DNA from: Lunularia cruciata
Lineage: Eukaryota; Streptophyta; Marchantiopsida; Lunulariales; Lunulariaceae
DNA length: 64,000 bases
NCBI GenBank assembly: GCA_948567375.1
Contig: OX419758.1
Span: 4,717,001-4,781,000, forward strand
Direction of reading: 5' to 3'
Below the pieces are notes generated by a model, which did not search any database, was not told the DNA's origin, and was given only the letters and a program-made list of their open reading frames with translations. Below are positions 33,657 through 43,630 of the stretch, in pieces. A program made the translations under genes and the position numbers. Within the stretch, counting starts at the first letter, position 1, and the number at the start of each line of letters is the position of its first letter.

Positions 33657-36600
33657 CTACCTTCTATGGTACATCTTCAACTTATCATGGTTCATCCTAT
33701 CAAAGTGTCTTCCTCCCAACTCCTTGAGATCATAAGTGTAATTTCCCCACACCTTCTCTACTATGAAAGGTCCAAAGTACTTAGGCAAAAACTTCTTTTG
33801 CACTCTCTTGAATCGAATGGAATCAAACAACATTACCCAATCACCTTCTTTGAAAGGCTCCACCTTCTTCTTGCCTTGCCTCTTGTCATAGCTCTCCTTC
33901 TGTTTCCTTTGGGCTTGCTCCACTCGAACCATAGCAACTGCTCTTGCCTCTTCCAACTCCATGAGTTGATCCTTCCTTGACTTCTTTGCATCACCTCCTT
34001 GTGCTTTCTTCAATCTCCTATGAATGCTTTGGAAAGTAGGAAGATCAAAGTGAATAGGTAAGGTAGACTCAATACCATACACCAATTGAAATGGAGAATA
34101 TCCAGTGGAAGTTTTCATGGTTGTCCTATACTCCCACAAAACTGCATGAATCCTCTTGTCCCAATGATGTTTAGCCCCCTCCATTTCTGCATCTTTGGCC
34201 AACATCATGCACAAGGTCTGATTGGTTCTCTCTGCCAAGCCATTGGAATTTGGCTTATAGGATGTAGTTACTCTATGTGTGATAGAGAAATGTCGTAGCA
34301 TGGCTGTAGTAATGCTTCTTGTAAACTCTCCTCCTCTATCAAAAACCAACTCCAAAGGGCATCCAAACCTAGTGATAATGCGTTCATAAAGAAATCTACC
34401 CACTTCATCTTCATTCTTGTCCCTCAATGGTCTAGCCTCAACCCACTTGGTAAGGTAATCAGTAACTACCACAATGTACCAATTGTTCCTTGGGGTTCTA
34501 TTGAGAGGACCTACAAAATCAATTCCCCACTTCTCAAAAGGTCCTAGCAATGGAATTGATCTAAGTGGTGGAGTGGATGTAGACTTTCTAGCAAAAGCTT
34601 GACAAACATGACAAGTTTTGCAATAATCAAGACAATCCTTGAAAATCCCTCTCCAATGGTAACCTGCATCTAGAATCTTGAAAGCAGTCACCTTTCCTGC
34701 AAAATGTCCTCCACATACTAAACCTTCATGAAACTCCTTTATGAGTAGGATAGACTCTTCCTTACCCACTGCTCTTTGAAGTAGACCATCTGCTCCTTGG
34801 TGAAAAAGAATATCCTCCACCATTGTGTAAGGTCTAGATCTTGCTGCAAGGGCCTTCCTCTCCCTAGCATGCATCCCTTTTGGATAGTTACCTTTTGTCA
34901 CAAAATCCACAATCTCCTTGTACTCCATTGGAACCTCTTGAGTGACTGAGATTGTCATGAGCTCCTCATCCGGGAAGGAATCATCCACTGGCTCATCTCC
35001 ATCATGATCATAGGCTCTAGATAATAAATCAGCATTTGCATGTTTCTTTCCTGGCCTATCTTCAATGGTGTAGTCATACTCAGACAAGAGTATCATCCAC
35101 CTTGCTAGTCTCCCTTCAACATTAGGCTTGTTGAAGATGTACTTCAAAGCCTTGTGATCCGTGACAATGGTGGCTTTCCTTCCAATCAAGTAGTGTCTAA
35201 ACTTCTTGAGACCAAAGATCACTGCCAACCCTTCTCTCTCCGTGACAGAGTAGTTCTTCTCTGCTGAAACCATCTGCCTACTAGCATAAGCTATTGGATG
35301 ATCATGCCCATCTTGGTCTAATTGACTAAGAGTGCATCCTATAGCTACATTAGAAGCATCAATGTAGAGGATGAAAGGTTTACTCCAATCAGGTTTAGCA
35401 AGAATTGGAGCTACAACAAGGGATTGCTTGAGCTCCTCAAAAGCTTTGAGAGCCTCCTTGTCTTCCAAAATCACCATGTAATCTACACCCTTCTTCATGT
35501 AGATGGTCAATGCATAAGCCTTGTTGGAAAATGAGAAGATGAACCTCCTATAGTACCCAACCATCCCCAAGAATTGGCGTAACTTTGTCAAGCTTGAAGG
35601 GAATGGAAGGTCTGAGATTTTCCTCACCTTCTCAGGATCAACTGCTATTCCATCCTTGGAGATGATATGCCCCAAAAGTAGACCTTCTTCACATCCAAAA
35701 ATGCACTTCTCTGGGTTGAGTGATGCATTTGCCTCATCCAAGCGTTGCAAGACTTTGATTAGGTGCTCAAAGTGCTCCTCCTTGCTCCCATAGACACAAA
35801 AGTCATCAATGAAATCTCTCACAAGTTTCCCAATGAAAGGTTCAAATACCTTGTTCATGAACCGTTGGAATGTGGCTGGAGCATTGCAAAGCCCAAAAGG
35901 CATGGCCTTGAAAGCGTAAGTTCCCCAAGGTGTGGTGAATGTGGTGAGTTGTTGATGCTCTGGTGCAATCTTGATTTGGTTATATCCACTATAACCATCT
36001 CCAAAACTGTACCTCTCATGACCTGCAACCTCCTCCAAGATCTCATCAATGAATGGCAATGGGTAGTAGTCCTTCTTGGTAACAGCATTGAGCTTCTTGT
36101 AATCCACACATACCCAAAGCTTGCCATTCTTTTTCTTCACAATGACAATTGGAGACACCCATTCTGAATTCTCCACCTCAAAGATAAATCCAGCCTCCTT
36201 GAGCTTATCAATCTCCTCCTTCACAACCAAAGATATCGGTGGGCTAATGCGACGTTGCTTTTGGCGGATTGGTCTTGCATGTGACTCCACCTCTATCTTG
36301 TGCTCCTCCAAGGTGACTTCCTTCAAATCCTTGTAACTAAAAGCAAACACATGGATGAACTTGCGAAAAATCTCCTCAAATCTCACCTTCTTCTCCTTGG
36401 TAACATTTGGGCCATACTTGAGGGTAGATAACCTTCTCTCTACCTCCTCAAGTGTCAATGGTGATTTATCTGGGTCCTTCAAAACCTCTGGCTTAGGTGC
36501 AAAATCCATAGCACACAAAGGATACACATCTGAATCAGATTCAGATTCATCCTCCTCCGTGGAAGTCTCCTCTTCCATGCTTGTGTCCACACCTGAAGCT

Positions 36601-38483
36601 CCTTCTTCAGAATCTGATTCCCAATAATCAGAAGATGGTGTATCTGAATGTGAAGTGTTGGTGGTGTTAGTCACAGGAACAGTGACTCTATGGTTTGATG
36701 GCCCAATCCTCAAGTACCCTTTGTGCCATCGATCAGTTGTGCGTGCTGCTCTCAACCATGGCCTCCCAAGAAGTAAGTCATAGCTTGAATCCTTCAAGAC
36801 TTGGAAAGTCATGAGATTTTGAACTCCCATAACTGAAACTACCACCTTATCCATCACCCCTACTGGTTGAACTTGTTGCTTGTTTGCCATGCTCACCACA
36901 AATGTTGAAGGTCTTGAGGGTATCATACCCAACTTCTTCATCAACCTTTCTGACATGGCATTCACTGCTGATCCTCCATCAACCAATGCATCCTTGATGT
37001 TGTGACCATTCACTCTCACATCAATCTTGGAGGCATATTCACAAGCTTCCCATGGTGTTGGCTTGGCATCCACCACCCCCATTGATACTGGAACTTTTGC
37101 CTTCTTCTTCTTCTTGCTCCTTGTAGAACTCAAACCACCTCTAAGCTCCTTTCTCAAGGTAGGGTTCAAAGCAATTAATTGGCCCACTGTGATGTTAGCC
37201 TTGTGACTACCAACATCCTCCAACACATTGTAGTTCCATTGTTGCTTTGAGATCAAGAAGTCCTCCAACCCCAACTTCTTCCTTGGAGTCTTTGTTGTTG
37301 ATGGTGTTGAGGTGCGAGTGCTCCTAGTAGACATAGGAGTATCCTTGCTTGAAGTAAATCCTTGAGAAGAGTGAACATCCTCTGCAAAACGAGCTCTCTT
37401 CTTCTCTTGTGCCAAAAGCTCCAAATTAAGACCCTTGGAGTTTGAGCACTCTCCCTTCTCATACTTGCTCTCAACCACATCTATGGATGCTATCCCCTTA
37501 CCTTTGTTGGGATTAGGAGCCACTTGGGTTTCACTACTTCCCTCTTTCCCTCTATTGGCTCCCTCATAACCCCTTCCTCCATGGTAAGTGGAATTTGGGC
37601 AATTCCTTTGGATATGGCCTCTTCCTCCACAACCAAAACAATTTCTATCATTGAAATTGTTAGCTGGTTGGCCTCCTCTATATGGATAGTTTCCATAACT
37701 CCTAGGCCCTCTCCCTACATTCTGATCCACCTCTCTCTTCTCCCATAGTTGCACCACATTGATCTTGAGATCCGCAAGTTGTTCTGTGATGGTTTGGAGT
37801 GGATCTTTTGGTGGAGGTGCAAGAATTGGAGCAACTACTACTTGTGGTGCAACCCTTGTCACCAAAGTATCAGAAGTTCCACCATACTTGTAGCCTTGAG
37901 GAGGATGCACAACCTCCTTCACCACCAAATCACTCTCATCCCCTTCCAAACTCTCCTCCATACGAATTGCGATCTTGATAGCTCCAACCTTGGAAGAAGG
38001 TTTCTCATATCTCACCTTGCTTCTAATTTGTGGTCTCAATCCTCCCACAAAATTCTTGGTGAGCATGGCCCCTATGCCAATCATTGTAGTCTCCACATCA
38101 TCCCCACCCTTCCTCAACACTATGCGAAATCTGGACTCCAACTTTTCCACTCTTTCCACATAGACCCTCACTTTCTCTCCATCTCCTTGCTTGAGAAATG
38201 TAACCTCACTCATCAATCTCTCATAACTCTCATCAGGAAGAAAGTACTCAATGAGTGCTGAAGTCAAAGTCTCCCAAGACTCCTCTTCCCCTTCTCTCCT
38301 CTCTCTCTTTTGGTATTCTGACTCATACCATGTAAGTGCTGCATCCTCAAAGAAATCTGATAATAATGAGGCCCACTCATTCTTCATCCTCTCATTGTTT
38401 CCTATGCAAGCTCTCTTGAAGTCTCTTACAAAGGCCTCCACATCTTCTCCATCCTTGCCAAAGAAAACCGGAAGTTTCCCCAT
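33657..38483 (-). CDS. Gag-Pol polyprotein, LTR-692 family, 1608 residues
   Basis: One open frame encodes Gag (about 1-210), a CCHC knuckle (CFGCGGRGHIQRNC, 282-295), a pre-protease motif (ANITVGQL), aspartic protease (LVDGGS near 500, LLGRPWL near 571), RT (WVCVDYKKLNAVTKKDYYPL; the catalytic box is FIDDF in place of YxDD), RNase H (LYIDASNVAIG, TDHKALKYIF), the integrase zinc region (CKTCHVCQ), integrase core (WGIDFVGPL, FDRGGEF, NGLAERTNQ) and a C-terminal KYFGPFIVEKV (GPY/F) module. The proteins would make cytoplasmic particles, copy the RNA and integrate the cDNA. The start MGKLPVFFGKD is shared with the second copy. Integrase has Phe where the second copy has Ser, next to the catalytic Asp. 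Gag and Pol sharing one frame implies no frameshift. Confidence 0.93.
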   Translation of the reverse strand: MGKLPVFFGKDGEDVEAFVRDFKRACIGNNERMKNEWASLLSDFFEDAALTWYESEYQKRERREGEEESWETLTSALIEYFLPDESYERLMSEVTFLKQGDGEKVRVYVERVEKLESRFRIVLRKGGDDVETTMIGIGAMLTKNFVGGLRPQIRSKVRYEKPSSKVGAIKIAIRMEESLEGDESDLVVKEVVHPPQGYKYGGTSDTLVTRVAPQVVVAPILAPPPKDPLQTITEQLADLKINVVQLWEKREVDQNVGRGPRSYGNYPYRGGQPANNFNDRNCFGCGGRGHIQRNCPNSTYHGGRGYEGANRGKEGSSETQVAPNPNKGKGIASIDVVESKYEKGECSNSKGLNLELLAQEKKRARFAEDVHSSQGFTSSKDTPMSTRSTRTSTPSTTKTPRKKLGLEDFLISKQQWNYNVLEDVGSHKANITVGQLIALNPTLRKELRGGLSSTRSKKKKKAKVPVSMGVVDAKPTPWEACEYASKIDVRVNGHNIKDALVDGGSAVNAMSERLMKKLGMIPSRPSTFVVSMANKQQVQPVGVMDKVVVSVMGVQNLMTFQVLKDSSYDLLLGRPWLRAARTTDRWHKGYLRIGPSNHRVTVPVTNTTNTSHSDTPSSDYWESDSEEGASGVDTSMEEETSTEEDESESDSDVYPLCAMDFAPKPEVLKDPDKSPLTLEEVERRLSTLKYGPNVTKEKKVRFEEIFRKFIHVFAFSYKDLKEVTLEEHKIEVESHARPIRQKQRRISPPISLVVKEEIDKLKEAGFIFEVENSEWVSPIVIVKKKNGKLWVCVDYKKLNAVTKKDYYPLPFIDEILEEVAGHERYSFGDGYSGYNQIKIAPEHQQLTTFTTPWGTYAFKAMPFGLCNAPATFQRFMNKVFEPFIGKLVRDFIDDFCVYGSKEEHFEHLIKVLQRLDEANASLNPEKCIFGCEEGLLLGHIISKDGIAVDPEKVRKISDLPFPSSLTKLRQFLGMVGYYRRFIFSFSNKAYALTIYMKKGVDYMVILEDKEALKAFEELKQSLVVAPILAKPDWSKPFILYIDASNVAIGCTLSQLDQDGHDHPIAYASRQMVSAEKNYSVTEREGLAVIFGLKKFRHYLIGRKATIVTDHKALKYIFNKPNVEGRLARWMILLSEYDYTIEDRPGKKHANADLLSRAYDHDGDEPVDDSFPDEELMTISVTQEVPMEYKEIVDFVTKGNYPKGMHARERKALAARSRPYTMVEDILFHQGADGLLQRAVGKEESILLIKEFHEGLVCGGHFAGKVTAFKILDAGYHWRGIFKDCLDYCKTCHVCQAFARKSTSTPPLRSIPLLGPFEKWGIDFVGPLNRTPRNNWYIVVVTDYLTKWVEARPLRDKNEDEVGRFLYERIITRFGCPLELVFDRGGEFTRSITTAMLRHFSITHRVTTSYKPNSNGLAERTNQTLCMMLAKDAEMEGAKHHWDKRIHAVLWEYRTTMKTSTGYSPFQLVYGIESTLPIHFDLPTFQSIHRRLKKAQGGDAKKSRKDQLMELEEARAVAMVRVEQAQRKQKESYDKRQGKKKVEPFKEGDWVMLFDSIRFKRVQKKFLPKYFGPFIVEKVWGNYTYDLKELGGRHFDRMNHDKLKMYHRR

Positions 38484-38717
38484 CTTAACCCCTCACTATC
38501 TTTCTTTTCTCTCAATTTTTTTTTCTCTTTTTTTTTCTCTCACTCTATTACTAATAGAGTATATACATGACTAACACCATCTGAGAATAATCCACTCTAG
38601 GGAACACAAAAGGTTCAGGTTGCTCCAAGATTTCTATAGCAACATCAAATCCTAGAGTGCATATTAATCTAACTCTCATGGATAGTTTATCCATAAGTTT
38701 AAAGATTATCTCCATCA

Positions 38718-39215
38718 CTAATCTTGAGAACTAGCTGATGAAGGTGGTAGTATTTCTGTAGCTGTACTAAGACTCTCTCCAAGATCCTTCACCAAAGTTT
38801 CCAAAAGTGCTTTTACTCCACTACACTCATGTCCTTTTGGAAGTCCTTCAACTCCACAAACCTCACACAACTCCTTGGTCTTAGATCTTCTCCCTCCAAA
38901 TCTTGGTGAAGAAGGTCCAACATGCAAACCCAAGTCAAGTAAGCCTCTCCTTTCCCTCAATCTCTTGCTCTCAAAGGTCAATGGACATGAACTTGCCTTA
39001 TGTCCCTTCTCTCCACATAGAAAGCACTTAGACTCACTCTTTCCTCCAAGTGGTGTAGGTTTTTGGATCCTCTCAACACTCTCTTCAAATTCTATTGTAA
39101 ACTCTCTTTTCCTCAAATCCACCCCTACAATCACCTCAAACCCTTGGGGAACCTTGCATAATCTCAATTTCCACTCTTGATGACCCTCCATGTTCCCCAA
39201 GATGAATCTAAACAC
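38718..39215 (-). CDS. LTR-692 upstream ORF, zinc-knuckle protein (intact copy)
   Basis: An intact frame of 157 codons from the ATG at 39191 (165 from an upstream GTG), ending about 230 bp before gag-pol. It has a knuckle CFLCGEKGHKASSC around residues 62-75 of the shorter form, a basic stretch (KRLRERRG, GGRRSKTKE), a second cluster CEVCGVEGLPKGHEC and a Ser-rich tail. It is nearly identical to 18966-19463 and shares its in-frame TGA just upstream. The role is unknown; nucleic-acid binding is likely from the motifs. Both copies are young, so the open frame is only weak evidence of selection. Confidence 0.6.
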   Translation of the reverse strand: MFRFILGNMEGHQEWKLRLCKVPQGFEVIVGVDLRKREFTIEFEESVERIQKPTPLGGKSESKCFLCGEKGHKASSCPLTFESKRLRERRGLLDLGLHVGPSSPRFGGRRSKTKELCEVCGVEGLPKGHECSGVKALLETLVKDLGESLSTATEILPPSSASSQD

Positions 39216-40029
39216 TCAAACATGCTTTTTGTTGATCTCAAACTTCTCATGCATGAGATCTCCACTCTGCAGAATTAACCCTTCCTCACAATGTCACTCA
39301 AATCTCCCAACCAATATGTCACAGTCCTCTGAAATTTTCCACACTTGATCACAACTCCAGGGCGTCCCTCCCTGCAAAACTTCAGATCTTTTCATCGAGC
39401 CATTTGGCCTAGACACCTTTCTATTCAGCACCCATATTTCAGATTTGGTCTGAAAACCACCCCCTTGACTTCAAAAACTCATAACGCCCTGCGCAAAAAC
39501 GATCTCTCTCTAATTTGTGTGGCAGCAGGTAGGATACAATGCACTGAATTTTCTTGCAAATTTTCAGGACAATTCACTGAAAATGGAAGAAATGGCAGAC
39601 TCTGTACAATTTTCCAGAGAGCATGCAGTTGCGGGAGCACTTTACCCTATCAACTTTCAAAAATTCTAGCCCAGTGCGCATAGAAGCTCTCTCAATAATT
39701 TCAAGTTTGCTAACTGAAAGATAACCCAAGCTATCATGTGTAGAAATCTCAAGTCCAGATCTCAAACTTGAGATTTTGCCCAAAATCACCTTAATCCCCA
39801 AAATCTGCAATCCACCTCACACAATCTCTCCAATTCCTCTCATGTGTACAAGATGTACAAAATCACCTCAAAGACATCATAATGAACTACAGGGTATACA
39901 AATGGATCTTGGTTCTCTATCATAAGTTCAACCCTCTCCTCTCCTAATGTTCTCTCCAAGTGAGCTCTCATAGCCTCCTTCTGCCTAATGTACAATTGGA
40001 CGCAGAACATTATCTTGCCTTCTAGAGAG
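39216..40029 (-). other. LTR-692 5' leader (intact copy)
   Basis: About 800 bp of leader between primer site and upstream ORF. Short frames occur but have no recognisable domain. The counterpart at 19464-20277 differs by scattered substitutions. Confidence 0.6.
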
Positions 40030-40047
40030 GTCCCGGCAACGGAACCA
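40030..40047 (-). other. primer-binding site, tRNA-Glu type
   Basis: Minus strand TGGTTCCGTTGCCGGGAC, separated from the LTR by four bases (40048-40051). It fits priming by the 3' end of plant tRNA-Glu. Confidence 0.78.
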
Positions 40048-40051
40048 AAAA

Positions 40052-40743
40052 TGTGAGCCGGCCTGTCTCTCACTCAGGATGAACCTCTGATGGCTATTAT
40101 GGTAGCGCACCATGGACTAAGAAGGCAAGGAACCCCAACTCCATCATACTCCTCCAAGGCTAACACTCCAAGACTCAAGACATTGCTCACTAGAGAACTC
40201 AATGAGAGAGAGATAGTTGCAAATGAAAGGATGATGAGTACCTCCTCACCCCTTGTTTATATACTTGTGAAATAGTTACGTACCAAAGTTACTAATTACC
40301 GTTGTAACTCAAGTTACTAGACTAAAAGTCAAGTAAAGTCAAAAAGTAGAAAGGAATATCCATTCACATGGGCATATTCCCCTAAGCATGTGGTCTTATC
40401 TTGACCCAACCACTAAAGCAAGGATTCCTTCACATGGGCTATCCTTGGACTAAAGAAGAATCCAAAACAAAAAGGCTTGCGGGCCCAAGAGTTCTCAACT
40501 CTTTCCCCAAAGCCAAACACCTAGGAATAATACCAAGTCAACACACTAAAATCCAAAATAGTGGTGCTCATCTTTTCTTCTTCCTCTAAAGTAAGGTCCC
40601 ATCTATCTTAGCTATGACTAACTTTAGCTAACCATGACTAATATAGAACCATCCTTTATCTCTATATAAATAATATCTCTTAAGTACTTGTAATACCAAG
40701 CTAAATATCACAATACCACACACATGCACAAATGGGTGTTACA
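40052..40743 (-). repeat. 5' LTR of the intact LTR-692 element
   Basis: 692 bp. It ends (plus strand) GGGTGTTACA and is followed by the target duplication GTAC. By eye it differs from the 3' LTR at a single site. Confidence 0.95.
40256..40263 (-). promoter_or_regulatory. TATA box in the LTR-692 5' LTR
   Basis: The minus strand reads TATATAAAC about 485 bp into the LTR in element sense, leaving some 200 bp for R and U5. It is the best TATA match in the LTR and is kept in all five LTRs of the family here. The start site itself cannot be seen. Confidence 0.5.
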
Positions 40744-40747
40744 GTAC

Positions 40748-42248
40748 CGACTTCATTGTGGGGCCCACCATCACTTTGCATTGTTTGCACCATTGAGTGT
40801 GATATCAACAAGATTGTTAAGGTTCTAGACCTAGCTCAAGTCCAGGGATATACTTTCAAAGTGCAGCTCTAGAGAACTCACTTCTCTAACGTTGAGCCTT
40901 CTAGTTCATGGTGGACAGAGGCTGGTGAGCGTCACCTAGATTCTCTTAGCTAGAGTGGGTATGGCTTGACTATAATAAATGCCTAGTTGTTGGTAGTTTA
41001 TAGAGTGACAAATCAAGTACTGATTTGAGTTGAATTGATTCAAATGTTGTAAACAATCTGATTACATCATAGAAGTGAAGTGAGGGGAAATAGAGTGTAT
41101 GCATTGAGAGTGTTGGTGGTATCTCCAAGACTTGCTGATTGTTGGTAGCTTGATTGGAGCTCAAGTTTTCTCTAATGTGCAAAAGCTCATTCAATTGATA
41201 CAGATTTGGCATTGAGATAGACGGTTTGCAAAAATGTTGGCCAATTTTTAAGCAAAGAAGAAGCAAATTTCAAGTAGTGGTTGTGATTTTGAGCTCAAGA
41301 GGTGAAAAGAAGACCAATTTGTTGCGAGTTGGGCCCAAAAAGTGAAATTGAAGGTGGAGTTGAGAACCTACCCCTATGAATTTGTGATTTGGAGAAACTT
41401 GCATTTTCAATTTGACTCAAGTGAAGAGTTAGCAAAGGATTTGGCGGTCAGCCAACTTTAAGGTTTATGTCAGATTTTGGCCAAATTTAGAGTAGTTTTG
41501 CAATTTTGGAGGAGTTTCATAGATTTAAAGGAGTTTTGCCAGATTTGGAGAGGGTTTGTAGTGGCAAGAAGAAAGGACTCATTTGGCTGAATTTCAAGGC
41601 TTCAAGGCATAGGGCTATGGGCTATGAAGGCCTAGAAGGGCAAGCAAGCTAGCTTGCTGGCGTGAGGCTAGCTAGTTTAGAGTAGATCTTGGTCATTGTT
41701 TGAAAAAAATTGCCCATCCTACTAAATTGTGCACAACAAGGTTTGATCCCTAGATCTCTTGTTTCGAGGCTGGTGCCCTAGCCAACCAATCCATGTTCAC
41801 TTGTTGGCCTAGTGATTGTGCTACTATTATCTACACACTTGTAGCTTTGGCTAGGAGAGGCAGTTTGATCCGATTCTTGGTGATCCTGGTAGCTTAGGAT
41901 GTAGATACAAACTTCTCTTATGTCAAATGCCGAATGGTGGCAGAGTCAGACCCGTGTTGCTTTGTGAGATGGAGAGTTTTTGTTTAGATCTTTTGTGATT
42001 GGATCCCCTCCATTCTATGCTTCTTATTTGTGCAGCATGTTTGTGTGAGGTGCCCTAAATTTAGAACGTTGGTGCTCTGGTGTGCTCTCAGTAGTGAGGC
42101 TGGAGTGATGACCAATAAGACTAGCTTTGTTTCTCTTTGGTGAGGTAGGAAGTGATGACCTGCAAGCCGTGAGAGTGTGTGTTGTGATGGCAGGTTATAG
42201 GTTGCCTTTTCCTTTAGTGTAGTTATCTCAATTAGAGTACATTAGTGG
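40748..42248 (+). other. MTase element: rest of 5' LTR and leader
   Basis: 40748-41065 completes the LTR segment (...CAATCTGATTACA). From 41066 the sequence matches the minus strand of 311-1. A possible primer site, ATGGTGGCAGAGTCAGACC near 41934-41952, resembles the initiator-Met site ATTGGTATCAGAGCCAGG. If real, the LTR would extend to TATGTCA near 41927, giving a 1.3-kb LTR. The alternative is a 445-bp LTR ending at 41065 with no recognisable primer site. 41950-42248 is leader without a clear motif. Confidence 0.5.
41690..41810 (-). repeat. possible tRNA-derived (SINE-like) segment
   Basis: The minus strand has TTGGTTGGCTAGGGCACCAG followed about 30 bases on by GGGATCAAACC. These resemble the A box and B box of a pol III promoter in a tRNA-like unit (anticodon-arm-like CCTCGAAACAAGAG between them). 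A T-run follows downstream (AATTTTTTTC). It does not fold into a complete tRNA by eye. It could be a SINE head, a tRNA pseudogene, or chance. Confidence 0.3.
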
Positions 42249-43630
42249 GTGGTATTTCATGGGTATTGGCACTTAGTGGTGTTCAGTTGGTGTTGGCACT
42301 TGGTGGTGGAGTACTTGCAGTTGCAATTGCAGTTGGTGGTTCCAGTTTGTGGTTATTTTGTCACGATAGAGTTCTTTGGGGATTCCAAAGGAGTTAGCCA
42401 TGTAGTACATAGTAGGTTTACTCGGAGTGGTGCTCGGTATCATTCTATATCTCAGGTTTTGATGAGGGAGGAGAATGACTCTGAGTTGGAGTTTGATACA
42501 AGAGTTGATTCAATTGAGAGTGCACTTGGCATGTTTGCACCGTTGTTGTAGGACATAGACAAGATTTATGGGGCCTCCAAAGGCCCTAGGCATTTCTTTG
42601 GTACAATGGGTACCTTTGATTTGGATGACTTTATCTAGTAGTTTGGTAGTTGGTGTGATCTGCATTAGATGCGGAACCAAACTTTGTTTACACCCTTCAT
42701 GGCATGGAAGAGGTTGTTTCAACATTTGGAGGGTCCATCAATGGATAACTACCATGAGTTCAAGAGAGCTCATTTAGAGATGATTGAGTTATGGAGATAG
42801 TATTGGTCTCCAAACTATGCCTCTATGACTTCAAGCTTGGTTTCCAAGAGTAGATCGGCTGTACCCGCAAGTTCTAGCTCAAGTAGTGTTGGTGGAGCCA
42901 GTGGAAGTGCACTAGCTAAAAATAGTGTTACCACGAGTGGAGGTACTGTTGTAGGAAGTGCTGTGGTATCGGGGTTGAACCCCATGGTGGAGTTCTTCCA
43001 ATGTTTGAGGTAGAAGTACTAGGGAGTGCAAACTAACAAGCTGAGGAGCTAACAAGAGTTCCAACGGAAGGCTAGAGAGAGCTAACGCAAGGCATATACT
43101 TGCATGAGGCGGCTGATCAGTTTCACTCAAGGAGTTACAAAGGCCCAAGCAGTCCAATTTTGGTATGGGATACTGGACAAGGAGTTGCAATGTAGAGTTC
43201 GTGATGCTACGTTGTTACAAGCTACTTTGCCTACTTTGGCAGTGGTCTTTGGTTTGGTTGAGTGTATTGAATTCAACATAGTGGAAGAGAGGGTGGTGAT
43301 ATCTGGACTTGGTAGGGAGACCTCATCTATAGTTGTTACTTCTTCTAGACAGCAGTAGAGTGCACCATGCCCAATTGGTTTTTGAGTACAAGGTGGACAG
43401 CCCAGATCCTATGGAGCGAGTCGAGGGCCGAGTGAAGCTAGACCCTTACCTTCCTTTTCAGGTCAACAATAGCCAATGAGTGGTAGTGTTGCTTGTTGGA
43501 CTTGTGGTGGACCTCACCATTGGAGAGAGTGTACTCAAGGCAGCAGACCCCATACTTCTGGTGCATCATAGCTAGCACCAAGGCAATGTGAGCATTGCCA
43601 CAGATTTGGTCACACTAGTGATTGATGCTT
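42249..43630 (+). pseudogene. MTase element Gag and nucleocapsid
   Basis: The frame whose codons start at positions divisible by 3 carries a Gag domain (DSELEFDTRVDSIESALGM; TQGVTKAQAVQFWYGIL at 43130-43180; IVEERVV) and a Ser/Gly-rich linker near 42840-42960. Two knuckles follow: CWTCGGPHHWREC (43494-43532) and CEHCHRFGHTSD (43587-43622; its last Cys follows a TGA). Gag would form particles and the knuckles bind RNA. It has several stops and local frame breaks. It continues in frame into protease and methyltransferase. Confidence 0.75.

Larger units (their letters stand above)
32917..40743 (-). mobile_element. intact LTR-692 retrotransposon (Ty3/gypsy, Tat-like)
   Basis: 7827 bp with 692-bp LTRs at 32917-33608 and 40052-40743, which differ at one position that I can find (CACTAAGATCC versus CACTAAAATCC). 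The target duplication is 4 bp, GTAC (32913-32916, 40744-40747). The internal region has a tRNA-Glu-type primer site, a leader, a zinc-knuckle ORF and one 1608-codon gag-pol frame without stops. Such similar LTRs imply a very recent insertion. It sits inside the 5' LTR of the MTase element. The protease DGGS and integrase style fit Tat-like non-chromoviruses; no chromodomain is present. Confidence 0.95.

Noticed and set aside
14310-40589. Small plus-strand frames of 61-62 codons recurring almost unchanged at 14310, 14621, 20338, 20649, 32955, 33266, 40090 and 40401.
   Set aside because: They lie inside LTRs that are nearly identical because the insertions are recent. The frame is antisense to the element and breaks in the older solo LTRs, so conservation reflects age and not coding.
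41066-41090. A primer-binding site directly after ...CTGATTACA in the MTase element.
   Set aside because: TCATAGAAGTGAAGTGAG and its relative at 311-290 match no tRNA 3' end I know. A better candidate lies near 41934 but is itself degenerate.
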